64,000 nt of DNA from Ceratodon purpureus (Eukaryota > Streptophyta > Bryopsida > Pseudoditrichales > Ditrichaceae): contig CM026421.1 of NCBI GenBank assembly GCA_014871385.1, positions 21,070,865 through 21,134,864 of the forward strand. The letters are read 5' to 3'. Below the pieces are notes generated by a model. It saw nothing but the letters and a program-made list of their open reading frames with translations, was not told the origin of the DNA and did not search any database. This document shows positions 1 through 12,489 of the stretch, piece by piece (positions within the stretch are counted from its first letter, which is position 1; each line of letters starts with the position of its first letter). The translations under genes were made by a program, and so were the position numbers.

Positions 1-1286
1 ATACAAGATGTGATGTCTTGCAACTTATTTGCTTAGATTTGGCATGTGTAGTCCTTTGGTACGTACCCATGCTACTCTACTCCTGGTCTCTTCAGACCGT
101 TTTGTGGCCAAGGGAGGGCCACTTACAGGGCCCTGTTTTCCAAGATATTTGCAAGCTAATGTGGACACTAATATTAATTCCAATGGTGAATATTCCAATG
201 GACACTAATATTAATTCCAATGTCTTTTGGTGTTTAGTCTGGTATGGACACTAATATTAATTCCAATGCTGAATATTCCTAATATCTAAATAGTAATAAA
301 TTCCATATATGTGAAAAAAATTATAATATAATTATACTTCCTATAATATTCAACCTATTAAAATGTTTATTGAATATTTTAATAAAATTAAATAACAACT
401 TACTTACATAAGATGTAAATGTAGTGTCTATATATAATTGTAATTGCTATGATATGGTATAAAAGGAGAAAGTCTAGAGAGTCACGACAACTAAAGGTTA
501 ATCTCACTTATTCTTTGAAATAATTGTGAATCTCCGTTTATTAAAATTATGTAACTTAAAATAATTTTAGACATTAATTGCTAATTTAATAACATTCACT
601 TTACAATCCTCTAAATTAAGTAAGTAATGTAGATTCTCTACAATTTGTGTCGTTAAGTATAGTGAGTATTGATTTTTTTTGAAGGCCCACAATGAGCTTA
701 TGATGTGTATGCTATTACTTTTTAAACCCACGTACTAGCATATTTGTAATAAGCCTGTATTATTCAAAATTTCTCATGTAGCTGGTGCCATAACTCTTCA
801 TTTTTTCTTTATTCTGGCACTCTACCAGTATTCATTGATTTTCTACATGTTTTGGTAATGTCTCAAGGATTGTTTACACCAAATTGGACTGTTGGGTTCA
901 GCATAACACAATTTTGAATTTATAGTAACACTGTTTTGACATTATCATGAACATAGTCCGTCTTTTGGTGTTCAGTCTGGTTTACCGTCTCTCTTTTCCG
1001 CTGTTCTAACACCCCTATTTTCTAACATGATGGGCTGCTTGACATGAAAATGACATGAAATTGACAACAGTCTTTCACTTCCCAGCTTGAGTTATAGTTG
1101 GTGTACCTTGTGCATGGAGTGTCCATATTAGCTTGCAAATATCTTGGAAAACAGGGCCCTGTAAGTGGCCCTCCCTTGGCCACAAAACGGTCTGAAGAGA
1201 CCAGGAGTAGAGTAGCATGGGTACATCCCAAAGGACTACACATGCCAAATCTAAGCAAATAAGTTGCAAGACATCACATCTTGTAT
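1..1286. mobile_element. Element with long terminal inverted repeats, cut by the left window edge
   Basis: Bases 1-168 reappear as a near-perfect reverse complement at about 1119-1286 (both carry GGCCAAGGGAGGGCCACTTA and the palindrome-like AGGGCCCT). About 950 bp of AT-rich sequence separates the arms. Since base 1 pairs with 1286, the arms probably continue to the left of the window, so the true end is not visible. Long arms of this kind are known in Mutator-like and foldback elements. No transposase reading frame is seen between them, so it looks non-autonomous. The short open frames in the arms are by-products of the repeat. Confidence 0.6.
162..270. repeat. Three spaced copies of a 23-bp unit
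   Basis: The unit GGACACTAATATTAATTCCA(ATG) occurs at about 162, 200 and 245, with the related TGAATATTCC between copies. It lies inside the long inverted-repeat element next to its left arm. It looks like local tandem duplication, with no sign of coding. Confidence 0.7.
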
Positions 1287-2416
1287 TGCATTTCCGAGTG
1301 GACATTTTAAGGCGTTAACCATAAGTATACTATAGCTTCTTAGCTAGCTTCTTAGCAAGCTGGGTGAAAATTATTAACCCACTAAAGGACTAAGAGTGTT
1401 TTCCCCTTAGAACCGTCATTTAGTACCTCTTGGTAAAGTAAGTTGATTTTTTTGAATTATGACATTTTTGAAGAAATCCAACCATGAGATCTTATAGTTA
1501 ACATGGTAAACAAAAATCCAAATCCAAAATTAAGAATTAGAATAAAAATAAATTGTAATATCTTAGCCCCTAAACTTCAAAAAAAAAAGAAAAAAAAAAG
1601 AAAAAAAAAAGAAAAAAAAAAAAGAAAAAAGAAAAAATTTAAGCTAAAATTCAATTGTCTTCATTTTTTAAAAATTTTGCTTTGTGTTTTTGATTGAAGA
1701 ATTTGGCCTTGATAAGTAAATGGATTGGAAAATCCAAAAAAGAAAATTCAAAAATAAACCTCAATGCTCACCTTTCAAAAAACCATAAGACAAATAGATT
1801 TGTAAAATGATATTAAGATCTAAATCACTAACTATGTTGAAATAAAATACAGTAATGTTAATTCCAATGGAGAAAATGTTTTTGGAATCAATTGTAACCT
1901 TTTTAATTTTTTTTTTTAAAATTGTTGAAATTGAATTGAAGATGAAACCTCAACGTTTTTTTGTTTGTGATTTCAGGAAGTGCCCACATAACATGGTTTT
2001 TTGTATCATTCACTTCATTTTTCATTTTTTATATCATTCACTTGATTTTTTATAAAGGAATGAATGAAAGCTACTTGTATTCATAAAAACCTACAGAATA
2101 TTACTCTGATTTTAGATTTTTTAAAATGATTTGTCAATTTTTTTAAAGTTGTCCTTGTTACCCTGATTCAAGCTAAAATCCCAAAAACCTTATAACTCTT
2201 TTAATATTTATCAAAATTCAATGAGATTTTTTTTATTTTTTATTTCGAAGATTTTACAAACATCTATCTTCTCTAAAAAATCTATAAAAAGAAAAAAATA
2301 ATTACTATGAAAGAACTTGTCCAAATTTTGCATAGAACTATTTTGTTCTTCTTAATCCTTTAGAGGTTAATAAAATGGGTGATTGATTTTTCTAAGAATT
2401 CTTGACCTTAATTACC
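1287..2416. other. AT-rich intergenic stretch
   Basis: No gene recognised. A purine run of A-tracts broken by single Gs (about 1579-1636) creates a lysine-rich open frame that I do not consider a gene. The rest is AT-rich and low in complexity. Confidence 0.6.
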
Positions 2417-3274
2417 TTAACCCATAAAGTTCTGAGGGTATTTTTCATCAAAACTGCCTCAAAACAGCCCCTCTTCAAAGCAAGGTGGACTTTGCAAAGT
2501 TGGAATTTTAATTAGTACATCTAACCGTAAGATCTTGTAGCTAACTTCTATGTCTACATGTCCACCAAATCTTACACACTCATTCCTCACCAATTGCAAG
2601 ATCATAATGTTCAAAGTTGAAAAACAAGTTTTTTTCCCCTGCGCTAAAAGGGATCAGCAGAGTTTTGAAGGCCCAAAAAACCATTTTTTTGCATTTTAGA
2701 TTTTGGGGATTTTGATGCACGTCAAAGAAGACTGAGTTAGCTAATTGTCCAAAGAAAATTTTATTCAAAAAAGTTGTGGAAGGTTGCCAAAAAAATCATT
2801 TTCAGCTAGGGGGTATACTGAAATTCACAAACAAAGGCCGTTTTTTGACAATAAAAATAGCATATGAAAAAAAATTGGATTGAAAATCTGAACGACAGAA
2901 ACATGCTCTACTGCTTTCTCTATACATAGAAAATTTTATTTTTGAAAAATATCAAAATCTCAATTTTTGGTGGAATTTCAAAGTTTCGTCTTTGGGCAGA
3001 TTTTGGCAGATTTGGGCAGTTTTGGGCAGAATTTGCTGCATTCACAGTGGCTTAGAAAATTTCAGCAGCTGCCCAACGAGTAGCGTTTGACACTTAAACC
3101 TCCATAACTTTTGATCCCGATGTTGGAATTGAAAAATTAAAATACCCACACGAAGATCTCCGAACGGCCCACCTTCAATAAAATTTTCAGAAAATCCGGA
3201 TGTAAATTGCATTCATAGGTACATGCCGAAATTCCTAAAAAGCCCAAATGTGGATGATTGTCCTGTAGGGGTTA
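2417..3274. mobile_element. TTAA-bounded 858-bp non-autonomous element, copy A
   Basis: It begins TTAACCCATAAAGTTCTGAG and ends CCTGTAGGGGTTAA, so TTAA stands at both ends and the next bases form a short inverted repeat (CCCCTA-type). The interior matches the copies at 14070, 39843 and 42335, including a run of TGCCCAAA-type words near 2995-3030. Beyond TTAA the flanks (AATTACC and AATATAG) show no further duplication, which fits TTAA being the target duplication, as in the piggyBac superfamily. It shows no coding capacity. Confidence 0.75.
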
Positions 3275-4341
3275 AAATATAGAAACTACATTGAAGTAAC
3301 ACTTAAAAATTGAAAGAATGGACAATATGTTAGCTAATACATGATAGAAAAATGTATGGGATAAGTATTGGAAGTTTGAGAATTATGGCATAAATAAATC
3401 CTAATTTCATGTTAAAACAAACAACAAACGTTTTTACTCGATAAATAACTATTTGTAAAGATGCCTAACTAAATCTTCAAAAGCCCAATTTGAATACATT
3501 ATTTTTATGCTGACAATCCATTTTCTCAGAAATAATAAAATATTAGGCAAAAAGCTGGCCAAGCTACTGAGGAGCTAGGGTTTTGTGTGAGCTGACAATG
3601 TAACCAATAGAAATTTACTTAAGTTCCAGGTAGTGGGAGTGTTCATAATTCCACTTGATGCATCCTTTCCCTTTCACCCAAGGACTGGCCATTTCTATCT
3701 TTGAAGGTCCTGGCATTGTCTTGTACATTGCATTTCCATCCTGTCAGTCAGTAGCTGTTGTGGCAATGAGATTGAATTTGGCACAGCCAAGACCGTCACT
3801 TCAGCATCATAATTCATGAATGACAGAATACTGGTTTTTTAATTTTACAATTTCAGTAGCAAAATATCATTCAGGAGCAACTTATAACATGGTCCAATGG
3901 TTTTGAAGGTGGGGGGATGTTGATATCACCCGGTTGAGGATTGTTTGCTTATGGTTTTAGGCACGTCATGTGCGATGAAGCTGAACACTCCAGTATGAGT
4001 CCCCAAAAAAGAGGAAGTAAGGCAGTAGATTATTGTGCCTAAACTGATGTGCCTGGAGGATTACATTAGATTGATATTGCCAAAGAACACAACGCATTCA
4101 AAACTCAAAAACTTCTCCAGTCAGGTTTGCCTTTCTAGGTCCAGTAGAGGTGTGTAATGTGCTCTTTTTGCAGTGGAATTTTCACCATTTGTCTCTCCTA
4201 AAAGAAACACACACAAAGTGTGCACCCAGTAAGAGACTACATATAGCAGTCATCAACCAATTAACTTCTGGCCAGCAAGAGTCAATATTTTGGTCATCCC
4301 CTAACCGCTGAAATACCATATCAGCAAGGTTACTATCAAAT
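3275..4341. other. Intergenic, nothing recognised
   Basis: The stretch 3550-4260 is less AT-rich than its surroundings and may be an old gene remnant or unclassified repeat. I see no open frame with plausible exon structure. Confidence 0.5.
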
Positions 4342-4451
4342 TTGGGCGTTCACAACAAACTCCAATGTCAACCCAGTAGAAAACGAGGTCCATGCCTTGG
4401 GCGTTCACAACAAACTCCAATGTCAACCCAGTAGAAAACGAGGTCCATGCC
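4342..4451. repeat. Perfect 55-bp tandem duplication, two copies
   Basis: The segment starting TTGGGCGTTCACAACAAACT at 4342 is followed directly by an identical copy at 4397. Identity over the whole unit points to a recent duplication or an assembly artefact. Confidence 0.85.
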
Positions 4452-4465
4452 TATGGGCATGACCA

Positions 4466-4564
4466 CCAGTTCCTGGGTCTCTTTATTTCCCCCATTGAGT
4501 GTGGCTCGGTTGCCAAGTTCGGTGAAGGCCAATTTTCTACCCCTCCCCATTTTTGGGTCTTGGG

Positions 4565-4595
<31 letters not shown>

Positions 4596-4700
4596 AAATT
4601 CTAGGCCAGATGTCCCAAATTACTATAGGAAGGTCTCCTTGAGATCAAGAAGAATCCACTCAAGCAAATAATAGGGGCAAAGATTTGCCCCCACCCCTCC
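4466..4700. repeat. Dispersed repeat, copy 1 (second copy at 9067)
   Basis: It shares a scattered but colinear match with 9067-9290. Shared words include GGTCTCTTTATTT, GTGGCTCGG, CAAATTACT, CTTGAGATCAA and GGGGCAAAGATTTGCCC (GAGGCAAAGATTTGCCC in copy 2). A long T-tract (about 4566-4592) sits in the middle. The class is unknown: no terminal repeats or coding remnants are seen. Confidence 0.5.
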
Positions 4701-6537
4701 CACCCTCTCCTGAATTAGACAGATCCCCGGTTCTGCTTAACGGGGGCGGGCGATCAGAGGCTCTGGAGTGCCATGGACTCATCACATGGAGCACTCCTTG
4801 TTAAACTGCCAGAGGGCCTATGTCTCTTTCCCTCAACGGAACACATGGCGGGGAGGGCCCTCTTTAACAATACCCCCTTACTTGCAGCTTCTCCGCTCCT
4901 CCTTCCCACTTTCTCTCTCCTTCCTCCCACCTTCTCCTCTAAGTTTTTTTACTTTGAATTTGATTTATAATTTCATTTCACATATAAATGTATGTATTTT
5001 AAGGAAAAATAAATTAAAATAAGTAACAAAGATAAAGAAAATGTAAAAAAATATAAATAAATAAGAGAATAAAGCAAGTTCATACAATGTATTTAGTCAT
5101 AAGAACAATGCATATGGACTGCAATTGTTTTTCCAAATTACTTTTTCAAAGTTGGGTATTAAGAATAAATGCTTTCTAATCTTAATTTTCTATTATGTAA
5201 TATTTTACTTTTTTAATTTAGTTTGATTTTAGATTGTGTTCTTTAAAAGAAAAATGTGTTGGAATAAGCTTTAGGTGTACCTCAAATCTACCTCAACACA
5301 CTTTTACTTTTTAATTTCATGTGGATTGTATTCAATTTGAGTGCAAATACTTCAACAATACTTAGAATTTTTAATTTACTTTTCTAATATTTCTTTTCTA
5401 ATTTTAGTTTGATTTAAGATTATGTTCTTACAAAACAAAAGCGCCTTCACGTAAGCTTGAGGTGTACCTCAAACCTAACTCAACACGCTCTTATGTTGAA
5501 AGCTAAAAAAGGTTGTATAATATCCAATTATTTATGTTAATGTATCCATTCAATACCATTAGAAGATTATTAATTTTAATGTATTCATTTAATACCATTT
5601 TAGAAACTTCTAAAACCTTCACTAAAAACAAACCTCAAAACTCTGAAAAACAATTTGCACAAGCCTTTTGGTTTCAACCGGCAACAATTTCCAAGAAGTG
5701 TCAGTTTGCAAAGAGTCAAAATATAATGTCCTCAAAACTCTCACTCCAAACTACCGTCTAAGGGAGCTCATTTGGAGTGACCAACCTAATTTTTTAGAGT
5801 TGGCAGGACCCCATTGGCAACTTTACCGCGACAAGTCCCGCTAAACCCCCGTTGACGTGACCGTTGCCGCGAATAGTGGTCATGGTCTTATGCAGTTTAC
5901 AACTTTACATGTGAAGAAAATCAGAATCAGGACTGTAAGTAGAGTGGGATGTGGCTAGGTATGAGTCTCCAGGTTATGGCCTTTTGGCTTGTGTTTCCAT
6001 TCCCCTTTACACAAAATTCAGTCCGTTGAAGGGTATTGGAAGTCTAGTGTAAGAAACCTTCAAACCCAAGTTGGTGAAGTCACTTGGTTCATGTGCATTT
6101 TCAAAGTAAACCATGGTACAGGTTGCTGAGAGAGGCAAGTCAAACTATTTTCAATGGAGTTGGTGGTGTCTCACCATCTCTGAAGTAGATGGCACAAGAC
6201 TTCTGTTTTTCCATCACCAGAGGAAGCCATGGTTTTGAATTTATTCAATATTATTGTATTGATGATATTATAAACTTTGATAATTAAATAAATTATTGAT
6301 ATTTATACCATGTTGTTATTTTATTTCATTTTTAAAATCTCTTCTTATATAGAAACTTTATTTTGTTGTCTGGGAGGGGTACATAGTGCACCATCTCAAA
6401 TGACATGTGCCTAAAATAATATTAGGTGATTTGTACCGTGATAAAATTGTGTTGTGTAATGGAAACTGAATATAAAGGATTAATACAAGGTTTCAAAACC
6501 AAAGAAAAGTACTTCCAGTTCTAAAATGGTGTGACCC
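4701..6537. other. Intergenic, nothing recognised
   Basis: A CT-rich patch (about 4870-4945) is followed by AT-rich DNA. Short open frames near 4770 and 5513 lack any family resemblance. Confidence 0.5.
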
Positions 6538-6948
6538 TTAAAGTAGAAGCACCTAAAACCAATAGCACCCCCAAATCCAACCTGTAGATGTCCCCATAAC
6601 AGCAACTTGGCCGAACCGCAATTTGGTTGAACTTATCACACCACTCAATTCAAACTAACCAATCAAAGCACTCAAAAACACTCAAAAAGCTGGTGGTTTT
6701 GGGTACACTCATGAGTGGAAATTAGTACCAACTAGGTGTGGCCAGCGGAAAAGTCTACAGATCAGTTTTTGGTCACAAAGTACATTTGTCTTTAAAAATT
6801 TGTATCTATTTCAATATTGGGAAGAAAATTTTGAAAAAAATTGCATTCTATGAGAAACCTAATTCTATGAAAATTACACCTCAAAAACAACCCCCCAAAA
6901 AAAGGCTCAAAATCCTTAAGTTGTTGGTTTTAGGTGCTTCTACCTTAA
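6538..6948. mobile_element. 411-bp TTAA-bounded MITE
   Basis: TTAA at 6538 is followed by AGTAGAAGCACCTAAAACCA. The right end carries the reverse complement of the same stretch with one mismatch and finishes in TTAA at 6945-6948. The 25-bp ends match at 24 positions. The right TTAA is also the left TTAA of the next element (6945-7881), so this element may have inserted into that site. There is no coding potential. Confidence 0.6.
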
Positions 6949-7881
6949 TCCCTAAGTGCCCAAGCATGTTTTGGGTCTCAAAACCTCCAAAACAGTGATT
7001 TTTGACCACCTTGTACAAACAACAATTTGAACCCAAAAAAATTGCTTTTTTTAGACATCCAGCCGTAAGATCTTGTACTAAACCTTCTTTAGAAGTACCT
7101 ATAAAATTTTCAGCCGTTGGATGTTTACCATCTTAGAGATTATAATATTCAAAGTTGCAGCAAAACTTTTTTTGGGCATTGGCTGAATGACATAGTCAAA
7201 ATGGTGCAAAGGGGGAGTTGAAGATTGTTACCCCAAACATTTTGCCCATATTTTTTTCCACGTAGGTAATCAAGTTGAGTACCTCCAAGGAAAATTTGAG
7301 AGACTCATTCCTTTTTTTGGCTCTCATAAAAATTGTTTTCTAGAAGCAGGTCTGAAAACGTTGATATAGTAAAACATGCATGACGTCACGTATATTTGGT
7401 CTTAGAAAAATCTGAACGGTGGTTAGGTGCCTTTATAATTTTTTTGATTTTTGAGCGAAATTATTTTTAAAAAATTCAAAAATTTCAAATTTTGAAGAAT
7501 TTTGAAAGAAGTAATTCAAAAATCACTGAAAATATTGAAGCTCGTCTTTGTAATTTTTAGAGGCTGCCCTTGTAAAATTGGTATATTTTTTGACTTGGGT
7601 CTCTTTGGAATTTGAGTGATGGTTTGGTTATGAACATATTTCAAAATTGTTTTTTTTAAAAAAGCCTAATTTTAAGCTGCCCGTTTTGGACTTGAAACCT
7701 AAAATTCTAGATGAAGGTCTTAAAATTGGAATTTGGCTTTGCAAATTTTACCACATACACTTTGCAGTACAAGGAGTATCCAGTAAAAATCTTAGGCAAA
7801 AATATCAATTTTAACCTCTTTATCTAGACTGACTGAAACAACAAAAAGCCATTTCGGCTTTCCTAGGCACTTAGGGGTTAA
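6945..7881. mobile_element. TTAA-bounded element, divergent long copy E
   Basis: The left end is TTAATCCCTAAGTGCC. The reverse complement of the right end is TTAACCCCTAAGTGCC. The interior shares with copies A-D the phrase around CGTAAGATCTTGTA (about 7060) and the general layout, but is about 80 bp longer and strongly diverged. I read it as an older relative of the 858-bp family. Confidence 0.6.
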
Positions 7882-9066
7882 ATGATGTAAGTTTGGTAGG
7901 AAATTTTTGAAGTGTATATTTTATCCAAAGTGAATGAAGGTTGGTGTTTTACAGCTATAAAAATATATTAGGATGAAAATGAAGTCCTATCCAGTTTTTT
8001 TTATCAAAACAATAAATTGACGTGGAATTGTTGAAACTTAAAGATATATTTCCAGATTATAAAAGTATTACTCTTTACTCCTATTTTAATTTTCCAAATT
8101 TGATAAGATATCATGTATATACATTCTTCATCAAAATTTCCATTACATTAAAGTATTTAATTTTATAATTTCTTATCTCGGATGCATGGCCCACACTAAT
8201 GTACTTAACCATTTACTAATGTACCTTTATCAAGTTTTTAGAGTTCTGTAATCAAATTAATTTGACCTAAGGACAAACATTTTGATGTAATTATTAATTA
8301 GAAGACAACATCATGGTTCATGTCAAATTTAGGGGTTGTAATAATTTTGATGATGAAAACTTAATGGTAGTTTGTGGGAACATTAAATTGAACGTCTCTT
8401 AACCCATCAACAACATGATTAAAACATACACATCAAAGTAATATGGAAATGAGAGACAATCATTTTGATGTCATGTGGCAACTTGTGCAAGCTTTATTAC
8501 TGAGGTGAAATGACTCCATCCAAATGGGAGGGCTGGAACATCCATTTTCTAAGTTCAAAATCCGAATCCTAATCAAGCAGAGTTAACTTAGCGGAATTAT
8601 GTCAAGAACAGCATCTCAGTGAAACAGCAAACAAACGCCCGCCCCTAAAATGAAGGAAAACTGCAGAGCTTCGGCCAGTTTAGCGCTACCAAAAACTGTA
8701 AAATGGTCTGCGAAATGGCTTGACCGAGACAACACAAAGATGCCTCTGCCCACCAATCAATATTGTTGCGGCATATCCATGAAAAAGCGTTGTTCGTTCA
8801 CCTGTGCACATCATTTATCATGTCTTGGGTCTCCCCAGGCTTCACTCTGTTGATAAGTTAAGCACTTTCTGACGCTTGAATGGAAACAACCACTGCAGCC
8901 AAGTAAGTCCCTAGGCTCTGACAACATTGTGATGTCATCCCTACCTCTGTTGTGGATATTGCTATCTTGGCAGATTGTGATTTGAATCATTTTTTTTAAC
9001 TGGAAGGAAGAAAACTTAGCAAACACATCTGGCACAATTTGAATCACATCACTTACGCTAAACCAG
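7882..9066. other. AT-rich intergenic stretch
   Basis: No gene or element ends recognised. The part around 8500-9050 is closer to average base composition, but its frames (8650-8853 on plus, 8811-9047 on minus) look accidental. Confidence 0.5.
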
Positions 9067-9290
9067 AGGTCTCTTTATTTCTCCCCAAAGAGCGTGGCTC
9101 GGATCCAAGGCTTGGTTGGGTTCGTTTTGCCGGGCATCTCCATTATGGAATCTTGGGGTCTATTTTTTTGCTTAATTTCGTATCGATGGCTCCAAATTAC
9201 TCTTAGGAGATCCCCTTGAGATCAAAAGGGCCCCACTCAAACATAATAATAGAGGCAAAGATTTGCCCTCCACTTCTCCCAAACATGGGC
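9067..9290. repeat. Dispersed repeat, copy 2 (first copy at 4466)
   Basis: It is colinear with 4466-4700, but the two are diverged and differ by small insertions. It carries AGAGGCAAAGATTTGCCCT near 9250. The element class is unknown. Confidence 0.5.
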
Positions 9291-9370
9291 TCCATCCATG
9301 CTTGATGAGGGGATTTAGACATTTCTATAATCCAGCCTATGGCCATGCCTATTTCCAATTTTTTCCAAAT

Positions 9371-9612
9371 TTAATCCTTAAACGACATATGCTTTCTTGA
9401 TATCAAACTCAAAAATCCCATTTAAACTCCATTTTAAGCATAATTCTATTTTTAAATTACTTTGGCTCTATTATCAAGAAGTATAAATCTCTTTGAGGTG
9501 CTCAGTTTGGCATTCTAAAAACCCCATTTGGTGCAATGGAGTATAAGTTATGAGCAAGATTCTTCCAATATAAACCAAGCCCAAGGGGTTGGGGTTGACG
9601 TTTAAGGGTTAA
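9371..9612. mobile_element. 242-bp TTAA-bounded MITE of the same family as 34718-35075
   Basis: The left end is TTAATCCTTAAACGACA. The reverse complement of the right end is TTAACCCTTAAACGTCA. Next to the right end, AAGCCCAAGGGGTTGGGGTT matches, in reverse complement, the sequence inside the left end of the 34718 element. So the two are one family of different lengths. There is no coding potential. Confidence 0.65.
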
Positions 9613-10109
9613 AGAAATCTTGATAAACTAATGAATAGTACTGACAAGAATGTATACTACCTAAACTGAAAGTCTATGTTCAAGATTAGACATATCTATT
9701 GTAGACATCTTTAAAATTTATAACTTTTTCATATGGTGTTCAAAAAATATGTTTTAAAGTATATTCGAATTTTCTTTCCTTTGCTCTTAGCATCCAATAA
9801 AATAAATTTCATTATAGATGATAATTGTGCTAATTTCTTAAATAGAAAAATATTAAATTGATTTATAGTATCTTTATAATTTTATCGTGATACAAATTAG
9901 ATGGTATACTTAAATTATATTATGATAGAAAATGTAGAGAAATCACAATATTTCATTTCCAATAGGTTCAATTTTCAACACAAAATTTAAGAGTATAATC
10001 TCTAGTTTTTTTTTTAAATATATATAATACGTAACCATAATGTATAAATTCAGACTTAAATTAGTAAGTGAAAGCTAAATTGTACTACAATAGAAAAAAA
10101 ATTGTCACT
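9613..10109. other. AT-rich intergenic stretch
   Basis: Nothing recognised. Confidence 0.5.
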
Positions 10110-10120
10110 TTATAAAAATT

Positions 10121-10416
10121 AAATATAGTGTTTGTTCATTCAATTCACTAATCCGATAGCCTCTGGACAAAGGATAATGAATCTAGAGCTACTCCCTCCT
10201 TTCGAAGGTAAACACTTTTCTACAGTAAGTGCCTTAAAGACAACCGACATGTCATCCCCCCCAAGGTCTTTTTGGGTACCCAAAAAGAGGTCTCAAGACC
10301 TCCACCATAGTTGTATGGGCCATGGATGTAAGTACCACGTCGGCATAGAGATTCGAACATACAACTACATCAATGGTGTGCCACGACTCGAACCACTACA
10401 CCACGGCCGTGGTGCC
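10121..10416 (-). mobile_element. tRNA-derived SINE-like insertion
   Basis: Read on the minus strand, the sequence starts with a tRNA-like head: an A-box-like GTGTAGTGGTTCGAG at about 10385-10400, and a B-box-like TGTTCGAATCTC at about 10345-10357. These are the two internal RNA polymerase III promoter boxes. An 11-bp direct repeat, TTATAAAAATT, stands at 10110-10120 and 10417-10427 and would be the target duplication. The body is about 296 bp. The AT-rich flank makes the duplication less certain than in GC-rich DNA. Confidence 0.6.
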
Positions 10417-10427
10417 TTATAAAAATT

Positions 10428-12330
10428 GAGTGATATGTGTCTAATAATTGGCTTTTGTTCTTTAAATATCTTTTAATCCCTGAAATTCCTTAGCCATTTC
10501 TCACCAAAAAAGCTTAAGAGCTACAGTCACTTCAAAAACAAATATTGAAAAATCAAAAGTAGAGTTTTTCTTAGCATCTTCAATTGTAAGGTCTTTCTCA
10601 ATACTACTGTAACATCATGCATGAAATTTTTCATTGAATATCAATGTACATATAGGAAGATCATACAATTTGAAGTAAATAAAATTGGATTTTTTTATTC
10701 TTCTCAAACAAAATTGTCAAACTTTTACTTGTCTTGGTGTCAATTTTTTGCACTACACAAGGTCTAAATTTATACCAAATTTTATAACAAGGTTCATATT
10801 AGAATGATGAACATCATATTAGTTTTGTACACCAATTTTTAAAGATTGCAAGGGAGTGTAGCATTGTGGAAAAATTCGTGAAAGAGATATGGATTTGTAA
10901 TATTGGTGATAAACATTTTATTTTTTATTAATGTAGTATGTGATGAAATTTAAATCCATGCAATAAAAACAAAAGTTCATGACTATACTTAGGTAGAATT
11001 GTTTTTTTTTTTTAAATATCAAAATCTCCACTTTTTTGTGATAAAAGGAAAAACAATTTGCATCCTAAACCAAAAAGGGTGAGAAATCAGAAAGGGTAAA
11101 GTTTTTTGGTTGCTTACACTATCATTATCATATTCCTGTATGTATGAAAATAATTTTTCATGCATGTAAATTAGCATCATTAAATCAACCCATACGGTTT
11201 ATGTAATGGATATTGCATGGTGTTATATCTTTACATTCCATAGAATTAGACTTTAAATTCCTTTTGTGCATCTAGTTTCTTGAGCTTTTCACTTTTAAAA
11301 ATTAAATTTTTGACATATATTAACTTTACATGCCAACAAATCCATTTTATGAAAACTACATTAGTGATTGAACATATGTTTAGGCCTGGTGTAATTTCCA
11401 TAATACATGAACTGAAAATTAAGCTAGTTCCTATTATTTTGTGACCTTTATAGTGTGTTACAAACCTTGTGATGTTGCACCCACTTATCAATCTTTGGAT
11501 TTTATATTGTCTTCATAGTTTTATCGAATATTTAAAAACCCAAAAACATCTCATTTTTTAAATTAAAAAAATCCACTTGAACTTGTAATTATTAATTTAA
11601 AAATTCAGTCCCATTTTTTAGTCAATAAAACCAAAGTTGTCCATGTGTTCATTGAAGTTACTATCATTTAATGCTTTTTTCTTCAAATACAAATAGAATG
11701 CAAACCATCCAATTGGCAAAAAGTTACACTAATTGAAATAATTAGGTTTGATTGTGTAGAGACTCACAAGTATTTAAAAAAGTATATAAGCTTTTACTTA
11801 ATTTACATTGAAGATTAAACACACCATCAAAAAGAGTCAACCATCTAAAGATCTAAGCTTGAATTGATGAAGCACAAGGTGGAAACCTAGTTTTCTAAAA
11901 AGAAATTAAATATTGAATGGAATAATAACAATGTTATTGTGGTCTTATCTCGAGGCAGTGAACAAATTTTAAGGACATGGTTTCGTAACCATGACGTACC
12001 AATATCATTAGATATACAAAAATTGATTATCAACTTGATGATTTTTATATAAAATACTTGAAATGATGATTCTCTATTATCAAAAGGATTTATACCAATT
12101 CCATAATGAAAAAAATGATTAGATTAGAAGCTAAGATTAATATACGCAAACTCAAAGTTAGTAATGGATTAGCCCTGTAACTTCTCTAAAGATCTATAAC
12201 GTTTGGTTTCAAATTTTCATTGTTGATTTACACATGCATTTTCTAAAAATTAAAAAAAAACCCAAAAATGAATTTGATTGTTAAATCTTGATTTCTACAT
12301 AATATAATTTTTAGTGGATGAGAACCATCT
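10428..12330. other. AT-rich intergenic stretch
   Basis: No gene, element end or RNA recognised. The 81-codon frame at 11246-11491 (minus) has no recognisable features. Confidence 0.5.
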
Positions 12331-12445
12331 TTAATCCCTAAAGGACGAAGAGACCTTGAACGGGTCTTTAGTGAATTTGGGTAGATACCTATGATTGCAA
12401 TAATTTTATTTTATTTTCTGAAATTTTGGTGAAGGTAGATATCTA
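12331..12445. repeat. Fragment of the TTAA-bounded family
   Basis: It starts TTAATCCCTAAAGGAC and stays colinear with the left end of copy D (shared ATTTGGG, TACCTATGA, TGCAAT and TGAAATTTT...TGAAGGT). The similarity then stops and no matching right end was found. Confidence 0.5.
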
Positions 12446-12489
12446 ATATTAAAAATAAAATAAAAATTAGTCCAAAATGACCTTAAACT

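Noticed and set aside
1503-1697. Lysine-rich open frame
   Set aside because: Product of an A/G low-complexity run.
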